A stretch of DNA of 64,000 nt from Paracamarosporium sp. OC-R06-R3 (lineage: Eukaryota > Ascomycota > Dothideomycetes > Pleosporales > Didymosphaeriaceae), in contig JACVRA010000137.1 of assembly GCA_019828545.1 (NCBI GenBank), forward strand, positions 119,877 to 183,876, given 5' to 3'. Below are positions 1-10,641 of the stretch, in pieces. The notes beneath the pieces are model-generated. The model saw only the letters and a list, made by a program, of their open reading frames with translations. It was not told where the DNA came from and searched no databases. Made by a program: the position numbers and the translations under genes. Positions within the stretch are counted from its first letter, which is position 1; every line of letters begins with the position of its first letter.

Positions 1-135
1 TCCCGCATCAGACTGCAGTGCTAGGGCACTTTAAGACTAGACGGATATCCACGTCATTAACAAAGAGGTTCACCAAATCCAGCTGTCACGGCAACTGCGC
101 TCGCTTTCAACCTCTTCGTTTTTTTTGCCGCAAGG

Positions 136-2132
136 ATGATAAGACGAGGGAGAACCGAGGGGTGGCTCAAAGAGCCGATCGAAGCTCTTCCTACCTGGGC
201 CAACTTCCATGGCGTTAGGTTCAATGGCATCCAGGTTGGCCCATTGCCGGGTTTCGAAGAGCGTGGTTCCACAGTGATAGCTGCCCGCAAACTCATTGGC
301 GATGAAGAAGATCCCTTGATGACCATCCCGAAGGAGTTGATTTTGTCAAAGCAAAACATTGAGCTGATGGCCAAATCAGATCAGCATCTCCGGGAGGTCC
401 TGCACGCCCTTGGTGACTTTGGATGGACCACCCGAGGTGCAGTCCTGACATTTTTACTCATGCAGGCGACCATCTCTTGCCCAGACGTCAAGGATGTCGG
501 CGTCCGTACGCCACTGACTGAGTACGTCAAGTATCTTCCAGATGAACTACTCCCGACGTTCTGGAGCGAAGAGGAGCACGAGCTTCTGGAAGGAACCACG
601 CTTCGCTCTGCTGTCCGAGCCAAGATGAATAGCCTGTTGCGGGAGTTTGAATCATTTCGTACCGCAACAGAAAACATTAGCTGGTGTGCTAGATACTGGT
701 GGGACGAGGAAGCTGGTTTGGTTAGTGAACCCCTGCGGGTTTGGTTGCGATCAGCATGAGCCTTATGTGTGCTTTGTCACTTAAGATGCCTTACGAAGGT
801 GCTATTCCGTGCAGTTACTGATCTTTCCAGGTCACCTTTGACGACTGGTTGCGTGTCGATGCCATGTATCGATCTAGGGCGCTCGAATTTCCCGGCGTAG
901 GAGATGCTATGGTGCCCTGCATTGACATGGCCAATCATGCTTCTGGAGATGCTACAGCCGCCTTGTATGAAACTGATGATGATGGCAACGCTATCTTGAT
1001 TTTGCGGGATAGTAAAGACATCTCACAAGGTGGCGAAGTAACTATCACGTAAGTTTATCTCGCTGATGATAGTATCAGCTAGAATTCGTCTCGCGCATGA
1101 TGGGTCCGCACTGCACGTAATGGGTCTGCTTGCTGTCTGATGAAGAGCATACTCTGTGTAACATAGTGATTGGGCTAACCAAATCAGATATGGCGATGAT
1201 AAAGGTGCTTGCGAGAACATATTCTCTTATGGCTTCCTCGAAGACACAATGGCGTCTGCCAAGATCATCTTTCTCAATCTTGATATCCCAGACGATGACC
1301 CGCTCCGCCCTGCCAAGATTTACGTCTGCAACACAGCACCGGGCTTCCGCCTCGTGGACAAGCAGAACACGATAGAATGGGAGAGCGACTTTGTCTGGCT
1401 AGTAGTTGTCAACGAAGAAGATGGTACGTAACCCAAAAGCCCGCACATTCCGGGGCGAATAGCTGGCAATAATAGCAAAGAGGCTTGGCCCGCAGCAACC
1501 TCTCTGAAAATACATGAGATCGGCGTGTACTGACTTGAGTCATCCCTCTAGGAATTGACTTCAAGGTTAGGCAGACAGTGGATGGGGGTCGGGAAATACA
1601 AGCCTTTTGGAAAGAGAGCGAACTCAACGATACTTCAAAGATACGCACGCTGCTCGAAGAGGACCCTCTTTGGGAAGTGTACCAACTTCGAGCGGTCGTC
1701 CTGATGCAGGGTCGAGTAGATGCACAATTAGAGACATTACGGGCTGTCGGCAACCCTACATTGGAAGGAACAACAAGAGAAGGTGAGTCAGTTGGAGTCA
1801 GGTTGTTTACGAGCATGATATACTGACTCTACAGGGCCGTGGTACCTTGCCGCGCGACTACGCGAACTGGAGTTGGAAATGCTACAAAGAGCAGCAACCG
1901 TTTTGGACAATCAGGTATGAGAATGTACCCGTGCTTGTGGGTCCACGACCTGCAGCACATTCTACGCACCCACTGCCAGTTATGCTGCCTGAGCATCTGT
2001 CTTGTTTGCTTCGCTGACACATGGTGTGAACAGAGATCGGCTCTTCTGGATACGGAGACAATACAGCGGTACCTGGGACTCATCGAAGACGAAGGCAACG
2101 ATGAGGAACAGGAAGAAGTAGATTTCACCTAA
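136..2132 (+). CDS. SET-domain protein lysine methyltransferase, 6 exons
   Basis: Six exons (136-720, 831-1048, 1188-1423, 1552-1782, 1835-1914, 2034-2132) join in frame to give 482 aa. The N-terminal part has a motif of the type LPTWANFHGV and the phrase GPLPGFEERGS, typical of the fungal SET family related to the RKM/Rubisco-LSMT methyltransferases. Exons 2-3 supply the SET core: the NHASGD stretch that corresponds to the cofactor-binding NH motif, and EVTITYG, matching the usual ELxxDYG. The remainder is an alpha-helical substrate-binding-like C-terminus. By family it should transfer methyl groups from S-adenosylmethionine to lysines of a non-histone protein, possibly a ribosomal protein; the target cannot be read from sequence. 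The start is the weakest point. ATG 136 is the first Met in the open frame, but a short upstream exon within or before bases 1-135 is possible, and those bases show nothing else. Confidence 0.85.
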
Positions 2133-3515
2133 GTCGATCGACATCCCCACATCCATTTACGCTACTATGCAAGCGCCATGCTCATAGGCCACGTTGAAGC
2201 TGACTGGCTCCTCGGTTTCATGGTACCGTTAATATAAAGCCACGCCTCGTACTTCCGAGCACTTCGCGGTGCAGTCACATTAGGCAGCTGCTAGGGACTG
2301 TCTGTCAGCCACCGTGATTGCCATAGAAGCATTGTGGAAGGCTTCTCCACATGGTGCTGCTACAGTGCTTGTCCACGCCGTTCTAAGGCGGCCCCCGTAC
2401 ATTGTGTTTCGCTTGGTTGAAGTCGGGATTGCTCATCTTAGGCCACGTTGGTGTCCGAATACCGGTAAAAAGCTGGGGCCGCGTCAAATCATTCAGTAAA
2501 TATCGCACAGCAACGCCGTCGTGATTGTGAATGAGATTGAAATGCGCGGGAGTGGTGGTTTGTGGATGCAGGCGGACAGAATCAGACGGCGCGGTGTGCC
2601 GCAATCCCGGCAGAAGTGATTCCGAAGTTATTCAGTGCTAGACTATACCAACAAGGACATGTACAAGAACAATCAGCGAAGATGGCTTCCATGTCGTCGT
2701 TTATCAAGGTCGAAGCAGAGATCTCCACAGCACTTTATGGGTTGGGTGCAACGATTGGAGGTGGCGGAACGTCGCGGACCAGGACATGGTGGCCCTGTAA
2801 CGCCATATCTTGGGCAGGCCAGCAAAGCGAGTGGCCAGCAATGCATGTCTCTGGGTGCGTGGATATTGAGGAATCCCCGGCTTCTCGAAGAACGGTAGAA
2901 TCATGCCGACCCAAGCAATGATGTGCATGGGCGGCTATCGAGGATGCAGCGTTGATGAAGGTGGATGTGGCACGTAGAGTGTGTTTACGAAGACGGGGTC
3001 ATGTGGGCACGCAGGAACCACAGGGCGACGGCGTGGGGGCTCTGGGAGACGGCGGGCGATGGTGGTCGGGGTCGGGTGAATTGCGATTACGTGCAACAAG
3101 CGTGATTGACATTGCTTGTTCCGCACTGCCTAGAAGCAGGTCGCCCGAACGCGTGAGTTCGAGGCAGCGGCAGGTTCGAGAGCAATACCCCCTCGGTGCG
3201 TACGAGTAAGAAGGCGACGGGCCACTGTGCCGCGCTTGCAGACGGCCAGGTTGAGACGCACAGGGTCGCTGACGATGCGCAAGCGGCTAGCCACTGGCGA
3301 GGAGCACGAAAAAGGAGCGGAGGCAGGGCGTCGGCGCAGCGTCACATTGGGCGACCGGGAGGACCCTGGGCAGCGTCGCCCAGCGTCGCCCTCAGTGTTC
3401 CCCGCATCGCCGTGCTGAGGGCCCCAGAAAACGCTAACACTAGCGGCCCAGAGGCGTGCGAGCACGGCCACGACGCACTGGCGGCTCCCCGGCGGCCATA
3501 CATGGCTGCCCGCAG
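2133..3515. other. Intergenic, upstream region of facB
   Basis: No gene is supported here. Open frames on both strands are short, lack family features and have no consistent splice signals. The region becomes GC-rich towards 3000-3500 and probably carries the distal facB promoter. Confidence 0.5.
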
Positions 3516-3542
3516 CCCTCCCTCCACCCTCCACCCTCACCC
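3516..3542 (-). promoter_or_regulatory. Potential G-quadruplex / i-motif in facB 5' region
   Basis: The plus strand has five CCC runs at 3516-3518, 3520-3522, 3527-3529, 3534-3536 and 3540-3542, separated by 1, 4, 4 and 3 nt. The minus strand therefore meets the usual G3 with loops of 1-7 nt consensus. It lies about 205 nt upstream of the facB start, inside a wider pyrimidine-rich tract that runs to about 3563. Function is inferred only. Confidence 0.5.
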
Positions 3543-3567
3543 TCCACCTCCTCCGCCGCCTCTCGAC

Positions 3568-3573
3568 TTATAT
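3568..3573 (+). promoter_or_regulatory. TATA-like element upstream of facB
   Basis: TTATAT sits immediately after the pyrimidine-rich tract and about 175 nt before the facB ATG, a reasonable place for a core promoter. It is a weak match and unconfirmed. Confidence 0.3.
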
Positions 3574-3661
3574 GCGCCCACGCCGCCCCCGTACTGAACA
3601 CCTGCCGCCACTCCCACCGCCTGCCACGCCCTGCCGACTCCTGCTCGCCGAGACACCCCGA

Positions 3662-3730
3662 ATGGGAGCAACCGGCACTTCCGCAGCACGACCAGACGTC
3701 CGCTCGACACGCTGCACCCTCGAGACGTGA
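3662..3730 (+). CDS. Candidate uORF, 22 codons, in facB leader
   Basis: An ATG at 3662 opens 22 sense codons ending at TGA 3728-3730, 18 nt before the facB start codon. The upstream ATG has C at -3 and G at +4, a middling initiation context. If transcription begins near the TATA-like element this uORF lies in the mRNA leader and could reduce facB translation. No conservation evidence is available here. Confidence 0.35.
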   Translation: MGATGTSAARPDVRSTRCTLET

Positions 3731-3748
3731 CGCACCAACACCGCCAGC

Positions 3749-6584
3749 ATGCCCGGCATCCTCCCCATGAAGGTCATCAAGGTCGGCACCAACAACCAGA
3801 CCCGCATCGCCCAGGCCTGCGACCGCTGCCGATCCAAGAAAATTCGATGCGATGGCGTGCGGCCCCAGTGCACCCAGTGCGTCAATGTGGGCTTCGAGTG
3901 CAAGACTAGCGACAAGCTCAGCCGCCGCGCCTTTCCCCGTGGCTATACCGAGTCGCTCGAGGAGCGCGTACGCGCCCTCGAGTCAGAGGTGCGCGACCTG
4001 AAGGACCTGTTGGACGAGAAGGACGAGAAGATCGACATGCTCTCACGGATACATTCGCACTCGTCTCCCACAAACACGGCGCCCAGGCCGTCGGTAACTC
4101 CCATCTCAGAGGTCCGTGAAGAGTCGCAAGAAAAAGACGACACTTTCAAGGTACAGCAGTCGCCCCTGCTGCTCGACGACGAGAACCGAGACACGTACTG
4201 CGTGGGAAGCTCGAGTGGAAGAGCACTCGTTGGTATGTCAAACGGCATCTTGCAATGCAGTTTTTCCGCCGCTAACATTACATAGAATCGTTCAAACAGC
4301 GCGCACAAGAATGTGGGAGGTCGTGCTCAGATGTCAACTCAAATGCCTTCTTTGGTACTGGTTCGAAACCCTCGGTACCGCATTCACCGAAGCGAGCCAT
4401 CTCGTTCAAAGCTCCACCACGTCTGGTGTCCGACCAGATGATCAACATATTTTTCCAGGAATGGGCACCACTGTTTCCCGTCCTGCATCGGCCTACTTTC
4501 CTTTCTCTTTACGAGCAATATGTTGCCAGCCCAGAGGCTCTGACCGACAAGAAGTCAATCGCTAAACTCAATCTGGTGTTCGGGATCGCTGCACTTTCAA
4601 GCGATGTGAGTAATAACACGCACCTCACTGGTTAATGCTGACCATAGCAGCCCCGTGATGGCCAGGATGTTGAATCTTTCGAAGCGCAGTGGCAGGCTGC
4701 ATTGGAAGGCTTCCTTATGGATAACGACATTGCGACTCTGCAATGTCTAGTCCTAGCTCAAATACACTGCTTGCTTAAAGCAGATTACTCTCGGCTCCTC
4801 AAATACAAGGGGCTTGCCATTGGCCTGTCACAGCGCCTCGGTTTGCACCAATCGCAGAAACGGTTCGCTCTCGGAGCATTAACGAGCGAGACACGCAAGA
4901 AGGTCTTCTGGTCGCTCTATACCGTAGACTGGTAAGTGCTGACCTAGATTTTGGTGCGAAATCATCTGCTGACCGACGATAGCTTTTCTGCTGCTCATCT
5001 TGGTCTTCCCAAACTCCTACGGGAGGAGGATGTGCACTGTGAATACCCAGTAGATGCCGATGACGAGTATGTCACTGAAAAGGGTTTCCTGCCGACTCTT
5101 CCAGGAGAGTCGACCAAACTCTCGAGCGCCTTGGCTCTGTTCCGGCTGTCGCGCATCCTCTCCAGGGTGCTGGCAGACCTGTATCCTGCATCAGCGGTGC
5201 ATGAAATATCCTTCCGTACCATTTCTTCGCTTTCCGACGACCTCGAGGAATGGACCACTAACCTCGCACCGCATCTCAAACTTACCTTCCAGCAAGATAA
5301 GCCTAGCACAAACGTGACCAGCAGCAGGTCACCCATTCTGGTAAATTTTAACTGAGCCCAACTTATATTGGATAGATGCAGCTAACAAGATCCCAGTCCT
5401 TGGCGTACAATCATATTCGGTCACTCATCTATCGTCCGGTGGTCGTTGCCAACCTTGGCGATAAGGGCTCTTCGGCAATGGTCGCTGTTGGCGATTCGTC
5501 CAAGCATATCGTGCAGATCGTGCAACTGCTTGATGAACGCAAGTTGAGCTTCTCCTTCTGTCTCAACAGAAACGAGGTCTTGGTCCAGGCGGGCTTTGGG
5601 CTCTTGTTCCAGACGCTCAATCTCGACCGTGATGGCAAGCTCATCAAAGACTGTAGTCGGTTGAGTTGCACCGTAATGGACATGCTTGACTATGGCACCG
5701 CTGCTGGCGCTCACGAATTTAGGCGCGTGGGATGCTCGATGATTGCCATCCCACGTGCGGAGCCATTGCCGGCTCCGATCCTGTCCCGTCACAATTCAGA
5801 AAGTACAATGGCCGCTCCTATGGATCGCTTCCGTGTCACGCAAAAGTCGCTCAAGGCAATCGCCGCACGTTTCTCGCCGGGCACCGTGAAAGCACACTTG
5901 CAAGAAGCAGCCAAAGAACCACGCCGCGCCACGCTTCCCAATATCTCACCGTCCATGGGCACCCACACGAACCAATCGTCGGCCAGCCTCTCCTCCATCC
6001 GCTCTGAACCTCAGGACCCTCGTGCGGATCCCACACTTAGCCCACTCTCCCACCGTGCCTCCTTTTCCGCCCACCCTAGACGCCGTCCTAGCCACCTCGT
6101 TCACCCTAGCCAGAACCCAAACATCGACTTTCTCTCCTTCGGACCCGACCCACTCTCAAACTACCATACGTCTCACCATAACATCAATAAGGCAGATGTG
6201 TCGCCCTCGGACTGGGAGCGTCTTCTCTCATCCCTCGATAATGGCCAAACTAACATCTACGATTCCATCTATGGCGGACCACCAGCAGACGCGCTGCTTG
6301 ACAGTATGCCGCTCTCGGCGGGCGCTGAGACGAACCTCACATGGTCGCCCAACATGTGGAACTGGGGTAGCTGCAATGAGCAGGCGCCACCGCCACAGAG
6401 CGTCTTGAGCTTTAGCGATGAGAGCCTAACGAGCGGAGAGGAGTTTGCCAATTCCGTTGGCGATTACGGATCCACGCCTGGCAGTGAGAAACTCAGTCAT
6501 TACCAGAGCATCATGATACCAAACCTGAGCACACAGGAGACGACCATCGGGCTTGCTGGATTGGATGGTAATTTCGGCTTGTAA
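3749..6584 (+). CDS. facB: FacB/CAT8-type Zn2Cys6 transcription factor
   Basis: Five exons (3749-4232, 4286-4605, 4651-4931, 4983-5340, 5397-6584) give 876 aa, close to the roughly 870 aa of Aspergillus FacB. A Zn2Cys6 cluster has cysteines at residues 24, 27, 34, 41, 44 and 51 (CX2CX6CX6CX2CX6C). It is followed directly by the near-invariant FacB linker with [20 protein letters not shown] and a coiled coil to about residue 95. Exons 2-5 encode the fungal-specific transcription factor domain, with conserved phrases such as [10 protein letters not shown] and [11 protein letters not shown]. The last third is Ser/Pro/Asn-rich and fits an activation region. Known FacB/CAT8 proteins activate acetate utilisation, the glyoxylate cycle and gluconeogenesis when glucose is absent. 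The exon 3 acceptor could be 3 nt earlier (adding one Gln). The 5' side carries a C-rich tract and a uORF. Confidence 0.93.
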
Positions 6585-7184
6585 TCTTATTTCAACATGA
6601 GGAATCGGAAAATGGGTTCTTATTTACGATGGGCGGTAGATGTCGGTCTTCGGAGCCTTGCCTGTCTTTCTTATGTCACGGATGGATCTGGCTTGTTCGT
6701 TTGCTTGCTTCGCTTCTTGAGATACCTGCACCGCACACGTAGCTGGCGTGCGTGCGCGAGCCTTGAATTCGTTTCGCAGCTGAACTGATATTATGGCTTA
6801 CAGTATTGATACTTGTTGTCTTTCGGATCCGCGACGTTTGTACCAGTTGCGCATTTGGCGTCAGCTATTCTGTCTTTACAGGCTCCTTTCGGTTTATACT
6901 AGCAGTACTGTTCCTCACGAATAATAGTACCCAATTCACATAATCATTTATTTCCATCAACTGAATGTCAGCGTTGGACCCGGACTTGCGATGGTCGTCA
7001 TTGTCCTGGACCGCATCCAGACACACGTCTAGCCTCTCGCGTGCCCGACGTTGAGCGTGGCAGTGTAAGCCCCGGTCCGCCCCCGACCACGCCACTCGCT
7101 CGACCGCAGGATATATCTCGCGACCCCGCCTGAGACATCTGTTGCCCATCCAGATCGACGACCTCTATACTTTGCACTGCAATA
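6585..7184. other. facB 3' flank, no gene seen
   Basis: This stretch presumably holds the facB 3' UTR and terminator. Short open frames on both strands have no protein-like features. Confidence 0.5.
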
Positions 7185-7472
7185 ATGATGACGATGACGA
7201 TCGCGCAGCGGCAGCACCGGTTCACGAACTTCGACGTGGTGGCCGATCACGCCGGCTTGGTCGCCAGGGCCAACAAATCCATATCGAGATTCAGACGCGC
7301 TTCGTCATGGTAAGTCGCGCGGGCGACTCCTCGCATTTCCACATTGCTCATGCTCGTTCCTAGTTCCCCGCTTGATGCGCCTTCCACGCCACCTCCATCA
7401 TCCATCACTGAGGGTCGATGGCCTGCCTCGCGCTTCTGTGCGACGCCCCACCGCCGCCAGCACAGTGCCTGA
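7185..7472 (+). CDS. Possible small spliced gene, 77 aa, unknown
   Basis: ATG 7185 opens a frame that reaches a consensus donor (GTAAGT) after 7309. The pyrimidine-rich stretch before TAG at 7361-7363 gives an acceptor, and the second exon runs 7364-7472 to TGA. The join keeps the frame and yields 77 aa: a basic N-terminal half with FTNFDVV and SISRFRRASSW, then a Ser/Pro-rich tail. I do not recognise the family. Support is the intron signals and codon continuity only. It could instead be noncoding or part of a longer transcript. Confidence 0.33.
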
Positions 7473-8692
7473 AGCTACGGCTGGTCAAGTGACGCTGTCC
7501 GCATTACGAAGCGGGCTTCCACAGACGGACGGCGCCTCTTCACAACGCCTCGACAAGCGCCGATGAAGCGTACAGCATGCAGCTCCACGGACACACGGAC
7601 GCCCGGAGCTCACTGCTAGAACAAGGGCCCAGGGCATCTGTGGCGTGGGCCAGATCCGATGGACTACCGAGTTGCGCCGGCACCTGGGGCGGGCTTTGTG
7701 CTTGCGGCGAAGGGCTTACTCGCATCGCGTGGCTCTTTGCTTTTTGCGGGGTCTAGGGCGGCTTAGTGTGGGCTAGACGGTGGTGCGGCGTGCGCAAGCG
7801 GTGGATCTCGAGGATGGGGAGTGGGAAGGCGTGCGCGAATGGGAGCGTGGAGGAGCCAGAGGGATGTGCGGCGAACGGGCGTATGGAGGGTTGCGAACGC
7901 GAGGCATGGGCGTTGGTGTGCGGGACCGCAAACGTGCAGTTGAGGGCGGCCAAAGGATTGCTCGAGCTAGTGGCTAGGCCTGCAAAGGGTATGACAATGA
8001 TGCACGCATGTCAGATTGGGAAAGGGCACGTTTGTTTCAGCAGTGACTGTCGATGCGTGATGTGATGGGTGTGAATTGAGTCGATAGTGACGAGGTCGAT
8101 CGTGAAGTGGGACGTCACCCTCAACACCATGATCCGTGCCCCTCCAAAGCTACTTCTGTGGAGCACGATGCGTGGGTCTGGGGACCCCACAAACTACCGA
8201 TGCAGCGATATTTTGATCTCGCGGATCTGGCTACGTTCAAGGGAACCGTTCCCTTGGAAGCTGGGAGGACATGCGAGAAAGTCAGACCACCGTCGTTCGA
8301 TGTGTATGCAAGATGCAAAAACCTTCCCCGTTCGCATCCAAGATCCATGACGCGCTAGACGCCGCTATCGAACTTCAGCTTACTAGCACGAAACAAGGGG
8401 GATGTGCATCATCGGAGGAACCCGGAACATAGTACTCGGTGGTAGGGAGGTCAAATCCACCAACATCAAAAACGTCTCGTGTGACCTCCTTCAGTATCCG
8501 TAAGTGTGAGGCTTGACGATCGCCATCTTGTCCATTGTGCTTGCTAGGACCCCGGTTCGGGGACATGGAAGACGCAAGGATGGCGTAGGCGGCTCGGTCA
8601 ATCAAGCGAAGAGCCGGGAAGGTATCGCGAGCCCTGGAGCACCCAAGTGAACAGTGACAACCCTGCGACACAGCCTTTCAGGGTCCACAAGT
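7473..8692. other. Intergenic, no gene seen
   Basis: About 1.2 kb with only short frames of no protein character. The right end should contain the KTI12 terminator. Confidence 0.5.
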
Positions 8693-9729
8693 TTACCGTA
8701 AGAATTGATCGTTCAGGTAGCTAACGAAGATCTCTTTTATGCGCGATTTGGAGAAGTTGTGCTGGCGATTCAGCGTGATGAACTGGCGACGGATGCGCTG
8801 TAGCTGGGGAAGCGTCATGGGGCTGGCGGGTAGCTCGATGGGTTTGTCGACACCTTGGACGACGACTTCACCTCCACCCTCTCCTGGATGGTCCTTTTGG
8901 TAGGTCATGACTTGGGCCAGAATGTCCGAAGTGGTCTTGTCGAGCTCGTAGAGGTAGTTCTGCTCCGTGGCTGGTTTCTGAGGCTGTCAACAAAAGCAAC
9001 CCGACAGGAAAACAAACACGTACCAGCACAGTCGCCTGGTTGGGTCGTACAACCTTGGCTTTGCCGTCGCTGCCGACCAGAGCATCCCATATCTGCTCAA
9101 AAGGAGGCGTCGCATCTTCCTCGACGACGGTGAACAGAGGGCTGTCCCACCTCGCCATGCCGTTTGGCTCTTCGTACCTGAAGATCAGGTTTTCAAAGTC
9201 TTCTTCGTCGTAACCTCCATCGTGCTCCTGATCCGCCAAAAGCTTCTTGTTGATTTCACGACATTTCTTAGGTGGCAGTCCTATGTGGACCTCTTGAACT
9301 ATCAGCAATGTCACTAACACGGCGGACAGGGATTACTGACTACGCAGCTGGTGGTCTGCACGGCCTTTGCCTCACAGTTGAGTTGATAACGAAAACCTTT
9401 GATGTAGTTTAGGCCGTCGGCGATGACGATGTCGTCGCGCGAAAGCACTCTCTTCACGGCAGAGTATTCTTCCGCGCGTGCATCCTTCTCAGCCTTAGCC
9501 GTGTGATATACCCCACGGGACAAGCCAAGCGACTGATGGTTGATGAGGTGGACCTTGAGCCTGCTGGACCGGGCATCGGCGCCCTGGCTGGCGATCTTGG
9601 ACTCGAAGAAATCCTTGAGCTGGAGGGCACGCGTGGTCTTGCCCGCGGAGGGATACCCCGAGATGACCAGGAGCTGCGCGGCTATCAGCGTGCCATGTCT
9701 AGGTGGACGTGTGCAGGACTCACGGGCAT
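8693..9729 (-). CDS. KTI12: KTI12-type Elongator regulator (P-loop protein)
   Basis: Four exons read on the minus strand (9724-9729, 9341-9673, 9024-9290, 8693-8977) give 296 aa; yeast Kti12 is 313 aa. The P-loop is GYPSAGKTT immediately after the start, followed by the family signature IVIADGLNYIKGFRYQLNCE. Later conserved blocks include FRYEEPNGMARWDSPLF, EIWDAL-like and the C-terminal LNRQ. Kti12 is a P-loop, tRNA-sensitive ATPase that associates with Elongator and is needed for wobble-uridine modification of tRNA in the cytoplasm. The first coding exon is only six bases (Met-Pro), followed by a 50-nt intron. This is the only join that restores a family-like MPLLVISGYP start. The donor of exon 2 could also be three bases earlier. 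Divergent from the 10243 gene. Confidence 0.93.
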
Positions 9730-10242
9730 GTTGGCGTTGGACGAGTGTCTCTGTGTTGGGTTGTTTGATTAGCCTCGAGACGACGCCGCAGGTCGGAAGG
9801 ACTCCCGGAAAATAATTGCCCGGACTGGCCGCGATAGGCGTGTCCGGTGCGTGTGGAGCAGCGCGGTGACGAAATTTCTCAGGCTGCTGCTGCGTCGAGG
9901 GCGAGCAATTACCAGCCTCGGTACAAGACGAGCCCGTCCACCCTCCACACGTACCTTCACCTTCTCTCTGCCCACCCATCTCGTCCAGCCGTCCAGCCCC
10001 AGCATATTGCACCGCAGCCCGCTCTCCGTACCTTCAGGCTATTGGCAATTTACGAAGCCACTCGCTACCGCTTTTGTCCTGTGTCGGTACGTTGCCGCCG
10101 CGCCATATCACCTTCCGAACAAAGTACTGGTACGGCACACGACGAGGACGGTCACGCACGAAACGTATCCACTGCATATCCACCGCCGCCCCCCTTCTCT
10201 CGCCCGTCCCCTCATCTCTCCCACCACGCCGCGTCTTGCACA
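9730..10242. other. Shared promoter region, KTI12 / 10243 gene
   Basis: This 513-bp region separates two divergent genes. It contains pyrimidine-rich tracts just before 10243 on the plus strand. No further gene is supported, though the frame of the 10243 gene stays open upstream to 9847. Confidence 0.5.
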
Positions 10243-10641
10243 ATGTCGACTGCACCCCGCCCCGCCTACGCACCCCTCCAGTCCTCGGCGAACAGCTCCC
10301 AGAACTCGTCTGCCTTCCAGAGCTACAGCAGCAGCGCCAACCTCGCCGCCCCGTCGCCTGCGTCGTCCGCGTCCGTACCGTCGCCCACCTCGGCTGCCCA
10401 GCCTCCGCAGAACTTCTTCGGCTCGTTGAACGGCCAGCGAGAGGAATCGCAGCAGGCGCAGGCGCAGATGCCCCCCATCCAACGCTACCGCAGCTTCGAG
10501 TACCAGCCGAACAGGGACACTGCTGGCAGGACGGCGGCAGAGACACAGAGCTACCTCAACCAGGCTGCTTTGCTGGCCGAAGCTGCGAAGCGCGCACAGA
10601 TGGCCGTCGTGATGCGCGACTTGGACAGCATGGAGCTGTAG
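10243..10641 (+). CDS. Small low-complexity protein, 132 aa, unknown
   Basis: A single exon encodes 132 aa. The N-terminal two thirds are rich in Ser, Ala, Pro and Gln and look disordered. The C-terminal third is ordered and probably the conserved part: RYRSFEYQPNRD, then a predicted amphipathic helix with SYLNQAALLAEAAKRAQMA and the ending MRDLDSMEL. I chose ATG 10243 because it begins the Ser/Ala/Pro region after a pyrimidine-rich leader. The frame is open further upstream (to 9847), so a longer form is possible. I recognise no named domain. Confidence 0.6.
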   Translation: MSTAPRPAYAPLQSSANSSQNSSAFQSYSSSANLAAPSPASSASVPSPTSAAQPPQNFFGSLNGQREESQQAQAQMPPIQRYRSFEYQPNRDTAGRTAAETQSYLNQAALLAEAAKRAQMAVVMRDLDSMEL

